DNA of 25,013 bases from Chloroflexi bacterium TSY (GTDB lineage: Bacteria > Chloroflexota > Anaerolineae > Caldilineales > Caldilineaceae), in contig JAHBNG010000174.1 of NCBI GenBank assembly GCA_019217005.1, positions 1-25,013 of the forward strand, given 5' to 3'. The translations under genes were made by a program, and so were the position numbers. This document shows, in pieces, positions 8,553 through 16,328 of the stretch. The first letter of the stretch is position 1, and every line of letters begins with the position of its first letter. The notes below the pieces were generated by a model. The model searched no databases. It was given only the letters and a program-made list of their open reading frames with translations, and was not told where the DNA came from.

Positions 8553-10082
8553 ATGTACGCAATTGACTTTATCTCCCAGTTCAGCGTCGCTCCCATCCCC
8601 GAACCCGATACGACGCTGGCCGAGCTACTCAAGCAGACGGAAGCACACAACACAACGTTGACCCTCACGACATCACGGCGCGGGTTGGTCAATCAGGTCA
8701 ATACGGAAGCAGTGGAAGAAACAATCGACGTAGCTGCTCAACATCCACGTTTGCTCCCCGTGGGCACGCTCGACCCCCGCTATTTTCTGAACTGGCAAGA
8801 CGATCTACGTACTTGCGTCGAGGGTGGCTGTGTCGCCATCCGTTTTGCACCGGGACCGCAAGGGTGGTCCCCCAATATGCTTCTCTTTGAGAAGATGGCA
8901 GCAGCGGTTGGAGAGATCGGGCTCCCCATGATTGTCGACTTCAACGGCGCAGGTGCAGAGGCCCAAAGCTGGATTCACCAGATCGGTGCAATCACTCAGC
9001 GTCACAACGTACGCGCCGTGTTGAACGAAGTTAGCTACGCGTATGTGGGCGAGCTAATTACGGTCATGCAGGAGTACCCCAATGTCTATGCGGCTATCCG
9101 TTGGCTCTGTCTGGCCAATGGGTTGGAAGTGATGGTGGAAGCCGGGATTGGTGATCGGTTGCTCTATGGCAGCAACTCACCCAAATACTCAATCCGCTCC
9201 CTACGCAATCAGATATTCATGGCGAACATATCGAATGAAGAGAAGCAAGCCATCTTGGGCGGCAATGCACTGCGTCTATTAGATATGGATATCGAGGAAT
9301 TGGCTGTCGAACCGTTGCTCATCAAAACCACACCCGACCTGCCTGAAAAACCGATCATCGATATTCACGCTCATGTCTCCGGTTTCCACGTAGCACAGCC
9401 GCACAATACACGCACAGAGACCAACGTGCCGGAAATGACCGAGCGCTGCAACATTGAGTTGACCTTTGTTTCATCATATAATGCCATCAACTACGACATG
9501 CGCCAAGGCAATGCCGATACCCAGCAGTTTCTGGATCGCTATTCTAACCTGCGTGGCTATGTGGTGGGTGACCCACGTGATATTCCTGGCTCAGTGGAAC
9601 AGATGGAACGCTACTTTAAAGATTCACGCTTTGTGGGCGTCAAGCTCTATTGTCCATTCGGTGGCAATATGGCCACGCAGCGCATGCAGGATTTGTTGGA
9701 CGAAGTCGCAAAATTTGGCCGTCCGGTCAAGATCCACATGGATGACGATGGCTCACCCTATGCAGGGTTGCGTCAGGCTGCGCTACGCAATCCAAACCTG
9801 ATCATCATCAAGGCTCACGGTGATGATGCCGAGGGTGCGCGACAGGTAGTCGATTTGCCCAATGTCTATTTTGAATTCTGTAGCAGCGGCATCCATGCCG
9901 GACGGATCCGACGCTCGATGGATATCTTGGGGCCGAAGCGCATTCTCTTTGGCACAGACCAGCCGCTCTTTGCGCCGTGGTTTGAGTATGGAGCCTATCT
10001 GGATGCGATTCAAAGTGAAGAAGAAGCGGAGTTGGTCTTTCGCCAGAACGCACGGCGCATTTTTCGGTTGGGGATCGATTGA
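8553..10082 (+). CDS. Tandem two-domain amidohydrolase (amidohydrolase_2 type), N-terminal domain inactive
   Basis: I place the start at ATG 8553, giving 509 residues, because AGGAGA lies six bases upstream; the frame stays open to an ATG at 8487, which has no such site and overlaps the predicted promoter. The protein is two copies of a metal-dependent TIM-barrel hydrolase domain. The C-terminal copy (about 265-509) keeps the ligands: His272-Ala-His274 after strand 1, His395 in KIHMDD, His422 in KAHGDD and Asp469 in FGTDQP. The N-terminal copy (about 1-255) has the same layout but DFISQF replaces DIHAHV, VDFNG replaces IHMDD, and YGSNSP replaces FGTDQP, so all the metal ligands appear lost. 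Members of this family act as hydrolases or decarboxylases on ring or amide substrates; the substrate here is unknown. It may work with the hydantoinase subunits downstream. Confidence 0.85.
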   Translation: MYAIDFISQFSVAPIPEPDTTLAELLKQTEAHNTTLTLTTSRRGLVNQVNTEAVEETIDVAAQHPRLLPVGTLDPRYFLNWQDDLRTCVEGGCVAIRFAPGPQGWSPNMLLFEKMAAAVGEIGLPMIVDFNGAGAEAQSWIHQIGAITQRHNVRAVLNEVSYAYVGELITVMQEYPNVYAAIRWLCLANGLEVMVEAGIGDRLLYGSNSPKYSIRSLRNQIFMANISNEEKQAILGGNALRLLDMDIEELAVEPLLIKTTPDLPEKPIIDIHAHVSGFHVAQPHNTRTETNVPEMTERCNIELTFVSSYNAINYDMRQGNADTQQFLDRYSNLRGYVVGDPRDIPGSVEQMERYFKDSRFVGVKLYCPFGGNMATQRMQDLLDEVAKFGRPVKIHMDDDGSPYAGLRQAALRNPNLIIIKAHGDDAEGARQVVDLPNVYFEFCSSGIHAGRIRRSMDILGPKRILFGTDQPLFAPWFEYGAYLDAIQSEEEAELVFRQNARRIFRLGID

Positions 10083-10096
10083 TTTGTTCCCTCGGT

Positions 10097-10306
10097 TCAC
10101 TTTATCGTTTCATCGAGAGCCAGTTCACGCTTGACTTCGTCCAGGGTGAAGCGTTGCTTCCCCTGTTTTTTAACGCGTTGTATGTGTAAATAATCTAGAT
10201 AATCAGCCAATTTTTCCTCATCGGAAAGGAGCTCTTTGAGGGCAATATATTCTTCATATGCGATTACGGCAAACTTTGCTTGATCGTTCTCTTTATAGTA
10301 AACATG
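10097..10306 (-). pseudogene. Truncated Phd/YefM-like antitoxin remnant
   Basis: On the minus strand a frame of 69 codons ends in TGA at 10097-10099, 14 bases beyond the convergent amidohydrolase. It reads KFAVIAYEEYIALKELL, then a DEEKLADYLDYL helix, then a basic stretch and a final helix. That matches the C-terminal half of Phd/YefM-type antitoxins, where a strand of the form AVI or AVV followed by EEY is characteristic. Going upstream the frame meets a TAA (10307-10309) with no start codon in between, so the N-terminal DNA-binding part is missing. No toxin gene follows on this strand. The break lies about 30 bases from an inverted-repeat element, suggesting rearrangement there. Confidence 0.5.
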
Positions 10307-10335
10307 TTATAATATGAAAAAAGACGCTGTTCTGG

Positions 10336-10489
10336 GCGTTAGAGATTACACGCAGTAGGATTTCTCAGAGGTAGAGCGTTCAAATGGCGAAAAAAGACGC
10401 AGTAGAGAATCTCGGACCATTTGGCCCGCTCGAGTCTGTTTTGACTGAGAAGTGCAGGATTATGTCTACTGCGTGTAATAGAGAATGCC
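10336..10489. mobile_element. MITE-like inverted-repeat element, about 154 bp
   Basis: ATTACACGCAGTAG (10345-10358) and its exact reverse complement (10466-10479) form a 14 bp inverted repeat. Outside them GGCGTT and AATGCC keep an imperfect match to about 10336 and 10489, and inside them TTCTCAG (10362-10368) pairs with CTGAGAA (10445-10451). There is no transposase gene. No clean target duplication could be identified, so the outer limits are approximate. A 12-base direct repeat, GAAAAAAGACGC, occurs just left of the element (10316-10327) and inside it (10389-10400). The open frames inside it are short and not credible genes. Confidence 0.5.
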
Positions 10490-10534
10490 TATTCCGTAGC
10501 CCATATCCCAATATCCCCCTTGTAGTCACATTAT

Positions 10535-10600
10535 TTAAACTTCGTACATTCATTATCTCTTTCACGCTGAGCGATTGCGGCATGAATGTATGAAGTTTAA
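10535..10600. repeat. Long imperfect palindrome in the leader of the first solute-binding gene
   Basis: Bases 10535-10553 and 10582-10600 are reverse complements over 19 positions with one mismatch, separated by 28 bases. Beyond a five-base gap the arms continue as GTCAC on the left and GTGAC on the right. It sits about 90 bases upstream of the ATG at 10688. It could be a small mobile repeat, an operator, or a transcript hairpin acting on the operon. The rest of 10307-10687 outside this and the preceding element shows nothing else I can name. Confidence 0.45.
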
Positions 10601-10687
10601 GTGACTTCTCTATTAGCCTACAACCACATCATAATCTTAGTCTCAAGATATTTCTACCAAATTTCATTCAATAAGGGAGAAAATTGT

Positions 10688-12185
10688 ATGAGCCAAATGT
10701 CAAAACAAACACTGAGTCGCCGTCGACTTTTGGAGTTGGTAGGGGCCAGCGCAGCCGTCACGGCATTCGCCGCTTGTACCCCCGTTGCGTCACCAACATC
10801 CGAAGGCGCTGATGCCCCCGCAGCAGAGGGATTAACGCTCTCGCATTGGCAGCATCATTCTGCCGGACGTGCGGCAGCAGTTGAAGAATTTAAGGCCCAG
10901 TTCGAAACGGCCAACGCGGATGTGACCATCGATTTCCAATCGATTCCGTGGGCGGATTATTGGGGAAAACTGGCCTCGGGTGTTGCGGCGGGTGCCGGGT
11001 CTGCACCTGACATTTTCCAGATTCCCATGGGATTGGTGGAAGAGTATATCGCAGGCGGCAATATTATTCCGGTCAGCGATCTCGTTATCTCTGGTGCCGA
11101 GATTGAGGAAAGTTATCTGCCGTGGACAGTTCAACGAGGGAAAAAGGGCAGCGACTATTACGGTCTGCCTCTGGATGTCCAGACGCTGGTGATGTACCGC
11201 AACAATGCGCTCTACGAAGAAGCTGGCCTCGATCCCACGGCCCCCTACACGGATCATGTGGATCTTATGGAACAGGCAATGGCGCTGACCAAGAAGACAG
11301 ATGGCCTGACCGACCAGATCGGTTGTAACACTGGCTATTATAGTGCTTGGCAGACAATTCTCGGGGTGGTTCATTTTAGCTGGATAGATAGGTTTACACT
11401 TTTAGAAACAGAAAGAACGTTTATATTCTCTGATTTCGCCGGTTCTCAGAGAGAAAACGGTCTCATATAGATTTTTGTCTATATATCAAAAGTGTAAACC
11501 TAATTTTGAACCACCCCCAATTCTCTTCCAACAATATCTACAGCGCGAAGAGGATGGGACGATGTGGGTCGATGAGAGTACGAACCAGCTTGTTTGGCAA
11601 GATTACCCTGCGATCCTGGAGACCTTCAAGTGGTTCTGCACCTTATCTGGTGAAGCGGACGATGATTCTTTCTTAAGCGGGCAACAGCGCTTTGCTCTGG
11701 GCAAGGTCGGCATGGAAATCGGACACCCCGTGAGCAGAGGCGGTTTGCAGGTCCAAGCACCGGATCTTGAATATACCATTGTGCCCTTTGCCCCACGTTC
11801 TGCTGGTCAGGAAAACTACACGGGCGGTTCGCACTGGATGTGGGTGGTTGGTCAGTGGGCGGCAGACAATTCTGAGACCGCTTGGAATTGGGTCAGCTTC
11901 TGCACCAACAAGGAAGCCCAAGTGACTTGGAATGACGTCGCGGGTGACCTTCCCAGCTTCTCGGGGTTAAGCGACGACGAGCGCTTCCGTACGGATGACA
12001 ACGCAATCGTCTGCATGGACTCGCTGGCCTATGCCACTCCATGGGAATGGGTTGGCTGGGCAGAATGGGTCAAGGAATTTGGTGACGGACGTGATCGCGT
12101 TGTGATCGGTGGCGACACGCCAGAAGCCTCATTTGAGATCATGGTGGCTAACCTAAACAAGGTAATCGAGGATCATACAGTTTAG
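10688..12185 (+). pseudogene. CUT1-type ABC solute-binding lipoprotein, split by a MITE
   Basis: The gene starts at ATG 10688 with AAGGGAGA seven bases upstream. The N-terminus has a twin-arginine motif (SRRRLL, residues 10-15) and a lipobox ending at Cys30, so the product would be exported by Tat and lipid-anchored. The body resembles family 1 (sugar-type) solute-binding proteins. After residue 225 the frame enters the inserted element and stops at 11468-11470. Deleting the 155 bp element plus one 8 bp duplication (163 bp, not a multiple of three) rejoins TIL to FQQYLQREEDG in one frame of 444 residues, the normal size for this family. As it stands only a truncated N-terminal half can be made; the C-terminal half (from 11526) lacks a signal peptide. 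The downstream permeases remain intact, so the transporter has lost its receptor unless another protein supplies it. Confidence 0.9.
11363..11517. mobile_element. 155 bp MITE inserted in the solute-binding protein gene
   Basis: The element is flanked by CAATTCTC at 11355-11362 and 11518-11525, an 8 bp target duplication (7 bp if the fifth C belongs to the element). Its ends are GGGGTGGTTCA and TGAACCACCCC. After an offset on the left side, the inverted repeat continues as AGGTTTACACTTTT and AAAAGTGTAAACCT. The interior is also self-complementary, for example TTCTCTGA against TCAGAGA, so the whole unit can fold into one long hairpin. No transposase is encoded, so it depends on an IS elsewhere. 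Its right end is repeated at bases 1-20. Families making 8 bp duplications include ISL3, IS66 and IS256, but I cannot assign one. Confidence 0.9.
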
Positions 12186-12189
12186 ATGG

Positions 12190-12390
12190 CGATTGGGGAT
12201 CGGGGATTGGGGACTAGGGATCGGGTCTTGCCCAATAAACATTATATGGATTGAGGTTAGGATACGGATTTTGAGGATAACACGGATAATTTCAGAGAAA
12301 ATCCATGAAATCTGTGTTCATCTGCGTCCCAGATTGTTAATCCTTATAATCTCGAATCCCTGATCTCCACTCCCCAATCCCTCCATAGGA
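12190..12390. repeat. Intergenic inverted-repeat element between the binding-protein and permease genes
   Basis: The left arm GGGATTGGGGACTAGGGATC (within 12203-12225) matches the reverse complement of 12358-12382 with a few differences. The interior contains low-complexity wording such as GGATAACACGGATAAT and ATCTGTGTTCATCTGCGTC, of a type I recall as a dispersed intergenic repeat in several bacterial phyla. This fills most of the 229-base gap before the GTG at 12415. It could be a degenerate MITE; no target duplication was identified and no gene is present. Confidence 0.5.
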
Positions 12391-12414
12391 AACACAGCAG
12401 AAGGAAAAGCCAGC

Positions 12415-13347
12415 GTGACAACCAGAAGCCTGTTTGCTCGAAAACGAATTAGCCCTCTACAGCGGCGTGAAATCATGTGGGCCTACGCTTTCCTGGGTCC
12501 AGCATTCTTTTTCCTGCTGGTCTTGATTGTCTTTCCCATCCTCTTTGCCTTCTGGATCAGTCTCCATGACTGGAGCCTGATTCCGCAGCCAACACCCTTT
12601 CTTGGTTTCCAAAATTACATTGAAGCAATCAAAGATCCGCTCACGATCAAGAGCCTAAGAAACACCCTAGTTTACACCATCGGCGTGGTACCCGTTGGGA
12701 TGACCCTGGCGCTGATTCTGGCGCTCGTGATGAATCAGAATGGTCTGCCCTTTCGCACGCTCTTCCGTACGGTCTATTTCATTCCCGTGATCACATCATG
12801 GGTAGCCGTTTCCTTCGTTTGGGTCTGGATGTTTGAGCCACGCTGGGGATTTGTAAACGCGTTCCTCTCTTGGTTTGGCATTACGGGCATCAAGTGGTTG
12901 GCCTCACCCACCTGGGCGTTACCCGCTATCATTATTGTCGCCATCTGGAAGGGACTGGGATTTAGCATGGTCCTCTTTTTGGCGGGATTACAGGGTATCC
13001 CGCGTGAGATGTATGAAGCTGCCAGAATCGATGGTGCCAGTCGCTGGCAGAATTTTCGCTTTATCACCTTTCCGCTCCTGAATCCGACAATCGTTTTTAT
13101 TACGGTAACGGGCGTCATTGGTTCACTGCAAGTCTTTACGCCAGCTGTGATTATGACGACGCGGCAGGGCGAAGCCGGTGGCCCTATCAACTCGACCCGC
13201 GTCATGGTCTATCACATCTACGCAACGGCCTTCCGTTACAACAATTTGGGGTATGGCGCTGCTCTGGCATTCTTGCTCTTTGTCCTGATATTAGCCATCA
13301 CGCTTATTCAGCTACGGCTGACCCAGCGCGAAATTGAGTACGGATAG
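12415..13347 (+). CDS. CUT1-type ABC permease (MalF/UgpA-like)
   Basis: The 310-residue membrane protein starts at GTG 12415, eight bases after AAGGAA. Six hydrophobic segments are spread over the length, with a long first one near residues 22-45. The cytoplasmic EAA loop reads YEAARIDGASRWQNF and then FPLL, the ATPase-docking site typical of binding-protein-dependent sugar permeases. It would form a heterodimer with the product of the next gene, which starts six bases downstream. Its receptor gene upstream is broken by the MITE, and no ATPase gene occurs in the window, so a shared MsmK-type ATPase elsewhere is likely. The substrate is not readable from the sequence. Confidence 0.9.
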   Translation: MTTRSLFARKRISPLQRREIMWAYAFLGPAFFFLLVLIVFPILFAFWISLHDWSLIPQPTPFLGFQNYIEAIKDPLTIKSLRNTLVYTIGVVPVGMTLALILALVMNQNGLPFRTLFRTVYFIPVITSWVAVSFVWVWMFEPRWGFVNAFLSWFGITGIKWLASPTWALPAIIIVAIWKGLGFSMVLFLAGLQGIPREMYEAARIDGASRWQNFRFITFPLLNPTIVFITVTGVIGSLQVFTPAVIMTTRQGEAGGPINSTRVMVYHIYATAFRYNNLGYGAALAFLLFVLILAITLIQLRLTQREIEYG

Positions 13348-13353
13348 ATCATC

Positions 13354-14238
13354 ATGTCTGAAATTGCCACCTCACAGTCACTTGGCCATGCAACAACCGG
13401 AAATCGGAGCCGTTCACTACTTGGCTTTGGCAAAATATTCGGGCTCCTAATCCTGACCGCGGGCGGCATCTGGATGTTGTTACCTCTGATCTGGATGCTT
13501 TCGGCCTCACTCATGCCCCTGTCCGAGGTGATCAAGGTTCCACCCGTTTGGTTTGCACCGGATAAGTATTCGCCTGCCAACTATCTCGAAGTCTGGACGA
13601 GCGGTGGTTTCTGGCGATTTTTCCTCAACACCGCTTTCGTATCCGTTACAATCACGTTTTTGCAACTGCTCACGAGCACAATGGCTGGTTTTGCATTCGC
13701 TCGCTATGAATTTCCGGGACGCACGGTCATCTTTATCATTATCCTATCCACATTGATGATTCCTTTTCAGGTTATTATGATCCCACTTTTTATCATGATG
13801 GCCAGAATCGGTCTGGTCAACACGTATTGGGGACTGATTTTGCCGGCGATGATCACGCCGTTTGGGATCTTTTTGATGCGTCAATTTATGCTCAGTATTC
13901 CCAAGTCGCTGTTAGAGGCTGCACGCATCGATGGCGCTTCAGAACCATACATCTATGCCGCGATCATGCTCCCGCTCTGTAAACCCGCCATCGCTGCGTT
14001 GACCATCTTTACCTTCTTGGCCGCATGGGACGACTTTCTGTGGCCCCTAATCATCATCAATAGCAAGGAACTGTGGACGCTGTCCATCGCCATGTCCCGC
14101 TTTACAGAACAGTACATTGCCCAAACACACCTACAGATGGCCGGTGCCAGCATTATGTTTCTGCCGGTCTTGATTATCTTCCTGCTCATGCAGCGCAACT
14201 TCATTGAAGGGATCACGATGACGGGATTGAAAGGATAA
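13354..14238 (+). CDS. CUT1-type ABC permease (MalG/UgpE-like)
   Basis: This 294-residue membrane protein follows the first permease after six bases. It shows the MalG-type order: an N-terminal segment near residues 30-52, a periplasmic stretch containing WFAPDKYSPANYLEVW, then five more segments. The EAA loop reads LEAARIDGASEPYIY followed by LPLCKPAIA. The end, NFIEGITMTGLKG, is the usual C-terminus of this subfamily (consensus QRYFVEGLTAGAVKG). It pairs with the preceding permease. Its stop codon sits within the ribosome binding region of hyuB, so permease and enzyme are on one message. Confidence 0.92.
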   Translation: MSEIATSQSLGHATTGNRSRSLLGFGKIFGLLILTAGGIWMLLPLIWMLSASLMPLSEVIKVPPVWFAPDKYSPANYLEVWTSGGFWRFFLNTAFVSVTITFLQLLTSTMAGFAFARYEFPGRTVIFIIILSTLMIPFQVIMIPLFIMMARIGLVNTYWGLILPAMITPFGIFLMRQFMLSIPKSLLEAARIDGASEPYIYAAIMLPLCKPAIAALTIFTFLAAWDDFLWPLIIINSKELWTLSIAMSRFTEQYIAQTHLQMAGASIMFLPVLIIFLLMQRNFIEGITMTGLKG

Positions 14239-14240
14239 AC

Positions 14241-15962
14241 ATGTCGAACCCATCAGTAGACCCCATCAAATTCGAAGTGATCCGCAATGCCCTGGTCGAG
14301 GCCACGGAGGAGATGACGGTTGCCTTGCGACGCAGCGCCTATTCGACCAACATCAAAACGCGGGCAGATTTTTCCTGTGCCTTCTTTGACCGCCAGTTGC
14401 GCCCCGTGGCCCAGGCTTTTGCACAGGCCAACCACTTGGGATCGCTGACCATCCTCGTTCCACGGGCCGTTACGGTCTATGGGCCCGAGAAGTTGGGGCC
14501 AGGCGATGCCATTCTGGTCAACGATCCCTATCTCGGTGGCGTTCACCTCAACGATATTACGCTCATTTCGCCCGTCTACCACGGAGATGAATGTTTTGGC
14601 TATGTAGCCAACTTGGCCCATCATGTGGATGTGGGGGGCGGCGCTCCGGCGAGCGTTGGTGCGTTTCGCGAGGTCTATCAGGAAGGCGTGATCATCCCGC
14701 CGGTCAAATTGGTGCAGGGTGGACAGACGGTCGACGATATCTTTCGGCTCGTACTGGCGCAGATCCGCTCCAAGCACGAAACGGGCGGCGATCTGCGTGC
14801 CCAAATTGCCGCCAATAACACGGGCGTGCGGCGGTTGAACGCTCTCTTGGCGCAACAGGGAGCGGAGACGGTGAGTTTCTACATCGACGAACTGATCGCC
14901 TACACGGAGCGTCGTACTCTGGCCGAAATCGCCCATCTTCCCCAAGGGGTTTTTCATGCCGAGGGCACGCTGGATGAAGATGGATATACTGATCAACCAG
15001 TGCGTTTGGCAGCCCAAATCACCATTAATGAGCAAAGCGTACGCTTTGATTTTAGCGGCTCCGATCCCCAGCGGCGAGCACCTGCCAACTCTACCTATGC
15101 CCAAACCTACGCCGCCTGTGCCTATGTACTCAAAGCGCTGATCGATCAGGATATCCCAGTCAACGCGGGGTTCTACAAACTGGTCTCCATGCACGCACCG
15201 CCTGGCACCGTCGTCAACTGCACTGCGCCGGCACCCATTGTGGCCGGTTGGGAGACCCACACGCGCTTGACCGAGGTAATGCTGAAAGCACTGGCCCCTG
15301 CCATGCCCGACCGCATTCCAGCCGGAACCAAGGGCATGATCTGCCACGCTGGATTTGGCGGCGTTGACCCGAAGACAGGCGACTACACCTGTTTTCTAGA
15401 GACGTTGGCTGGCGGCTATGGTGGACGTGCGACCAGCGACGGCCCAGATGCCGTCCAGACCCACGGCCAGAACACCGAAAATGCACCGATTGAGGAGACC
15501 GAGATCAATTACCCGGTTCGCATCTTGCGTTATGAACTGATCGACGATTCGGGCGGACCAGGCAAGCAGCGCGGCGGGTTGGGCTTGCGCCGCGACTATC
15601 TCTTCCCCGATCGCGAGATCTCCTTCACGGTGCTGGCCGACCGCAACCATGAGGGACCGTGGGGTCTGTTTGGTGGACTGCCCGGCCGGCGCGCAAGCTA
15701 CATTCTGAACCCCGACACGGAAGCCACTGAGTTGGGGTCAAAAGTGACCATCGAGCTAAAGCCAGGTGACGTGGTAAGCTATCGTACCTGTGGCGGTGGC
15801 GGGCATGGTGCACCAGAGGAGCGCGATCCTGCTTTCGTGCTGCGTGATGTGCGTGAAGAAAAGGTCAGTCTGGAACAGGCACGTCAGGTTTATCGGGTGG
15901 CGATTGATACTGCAGATTGGCGAGTGGAAGGAGCGGAAACAGCGAGGCTGCGCAAGGAATGA
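14241..15962 (+). CDS. hyuB: Hydantoinase B/oxoprolinase family protein (HyuB)
   Basis: The 573-residue protein starts at ATG 14241, five bases after AAGGA and two bases after the permease stop. The N-terminus (DPIKFEVIRNALVEATEEM), the NDPYLGGVHLNDITL block near residue 95, the LAHHVDVGGGAP block and the GGYGGRATSDGPD and PGKQRGGLGLRRDY blocks are typical of the HyuB half of N-methylhydantoinase, 5-oxoprolinase and acetone/acetophenone carboxylase systems. HyuB needs the HyuA ATPase partner to open cyclic amides or carboxylate ketones. Here HyuA is not adjacent: it lies about 5.6 kb downstream at the end of another transporter operon. The 573-residue length is normal. Long antisense frames within it are compositional shadows. 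The specific substrate is unknown. Confidence 0.93.
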   Translation: MSNPSVDPIKFEVIRNALVEATEEMTVALRRSAYSTNIKTRADFSCAFFDRQLRPVAQAFAQANHLGSLTILVPRAVTVYGPEKLGPGDAILVNDPYLGGVHLNDITLISPVYHGDECFGYVANLAHHVDVGGGAPASVGAFREVYQEGVIIPPVKLVQGGQTVDDIFRLVLAQIRSKHETGGDLRAQIAANNTGVRRLNALLAQQGAETVSFYIDELIAYTERRTLAEIAHLPQGVFHAEGTLDEDGYTDQPVRLAAQITINEQSVRFDFSGSDPQRRAPANSTYAQTYAACAYVLKALIDQDIPVNAGFYKLVSMHAPPGTVVNCTAPAPIVAGWETHTRLTEVMLKALAPAMPDRIPAGTKGMICHAGFGGVDPKTGDYTCFLETLAGGYGGRATSDGPDAVQTHGQNTENAPIEETEINYPVRILRYELIDDSGGPGKQRGGLGLRRDYLFPDREISFTVLADRNHEGPWGLFGGLPGRRASYILNPDTEATELGSKVTIELKPGDVVSYRTCGGGGHGAPEERDPAFVLRDVREEKVSLEQARQVYRVAIDTADWRVEGAETARLRKE

Positions 15963-15996
15963 ATGGGTCAAGCTTCCTCACCAAAAATGGTTGTCA

Positions 15997-16050
15997 GTTG
16001 GCTTGTTGGTTAGATGGTTGGTGAACAAACGAGCAAACCAACAAACCATC
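15997..16050. repeat. Short degenerate inverted repeat after hyuB
   Basis: Bases 15997-16013 (GTTGGCTTGTTGGTTAG) and the reverse complement of 16034-16050 agree at 14 of 17 positions. It lies 34 bases past the hyuB stop. It could be a MITE remnant or a transcript-end hairpin; there is no T-run. The remaining parts of the 366-base gap 15963-16328, outside this and the next repeat, contain nothing I recognise. Confidence 0.4.
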
Positions 16051-16110
16051 CCACGTTTACCCCACAGCCCAAAAAAATGAGGTTCTTTCGGATCTCAGGG
16101 GGTTGACAAC

Positions 16111-16180
16111 CGTAGGTCACTCCTCTGGAGTGGCTGAGCTGCATCGGTGGAACCATGTCACTCCGGAGAAGTGACCTACG
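16111..16180. repeat. 70 bp palindromic intergenic element
   Basis: CGTAGGTCACTCCTCTGGAG (starting at 16111) and the reverse complement of the segment ending at 16180 (CGTAGGTCACTTCTCCGGAG) differ at two positions over the 20 shown; the arms are 22 bp and the loop is 26 bases. The sharp ends and strong arm identity look like a small non-autonomous mobile repeat. It has no coding capacity and lies 148 bases before the next gene. Confidence 0.6.
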
Positions 16181-16328
16181 CGCTCGACAAAGGCTCGTGA
16201 GTGTCATTCTTGAGCGGGTATACAGCCCAAATCTCATCAATCCGGTCTGATTTTCGGCCCAATTCGACCCATTTGAACCAGTTGGATTAGCGAAGAATCC
16301 CTAGATCGCTAACAGTGTCGGTGGTGAA

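Noticed and set aside
10384..10593. Small opposing frames of about 67-69 codons around 10380-10593
   Set aside because: They lie across two inverted-repeat units, the strands mirror each other and no protein family is recognisable.
10832..11374. A 180-codon minus-strand frame crossing the left half of the broken binding-protein gene
   Set aside because: The + strand frame has clear Tat-lipoprotein and binding-protein features; the antisense frame has none and ends in the inserted element.
11475..12185. The C-terminal half of the split binding protein as an independent gene
   Set aside because: Its first 17 codons come from the inserted element, it lacks a signal peptide and it joins perfectly to the upstream half when the element is removed.
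14253..15347. A 364-codon open frame on the minus strand inside hyuB
   Set aside because: It mirrors the codon structure of hyuB, has no recognisable domain and no ribosome binding site; it is a compositional shadow.
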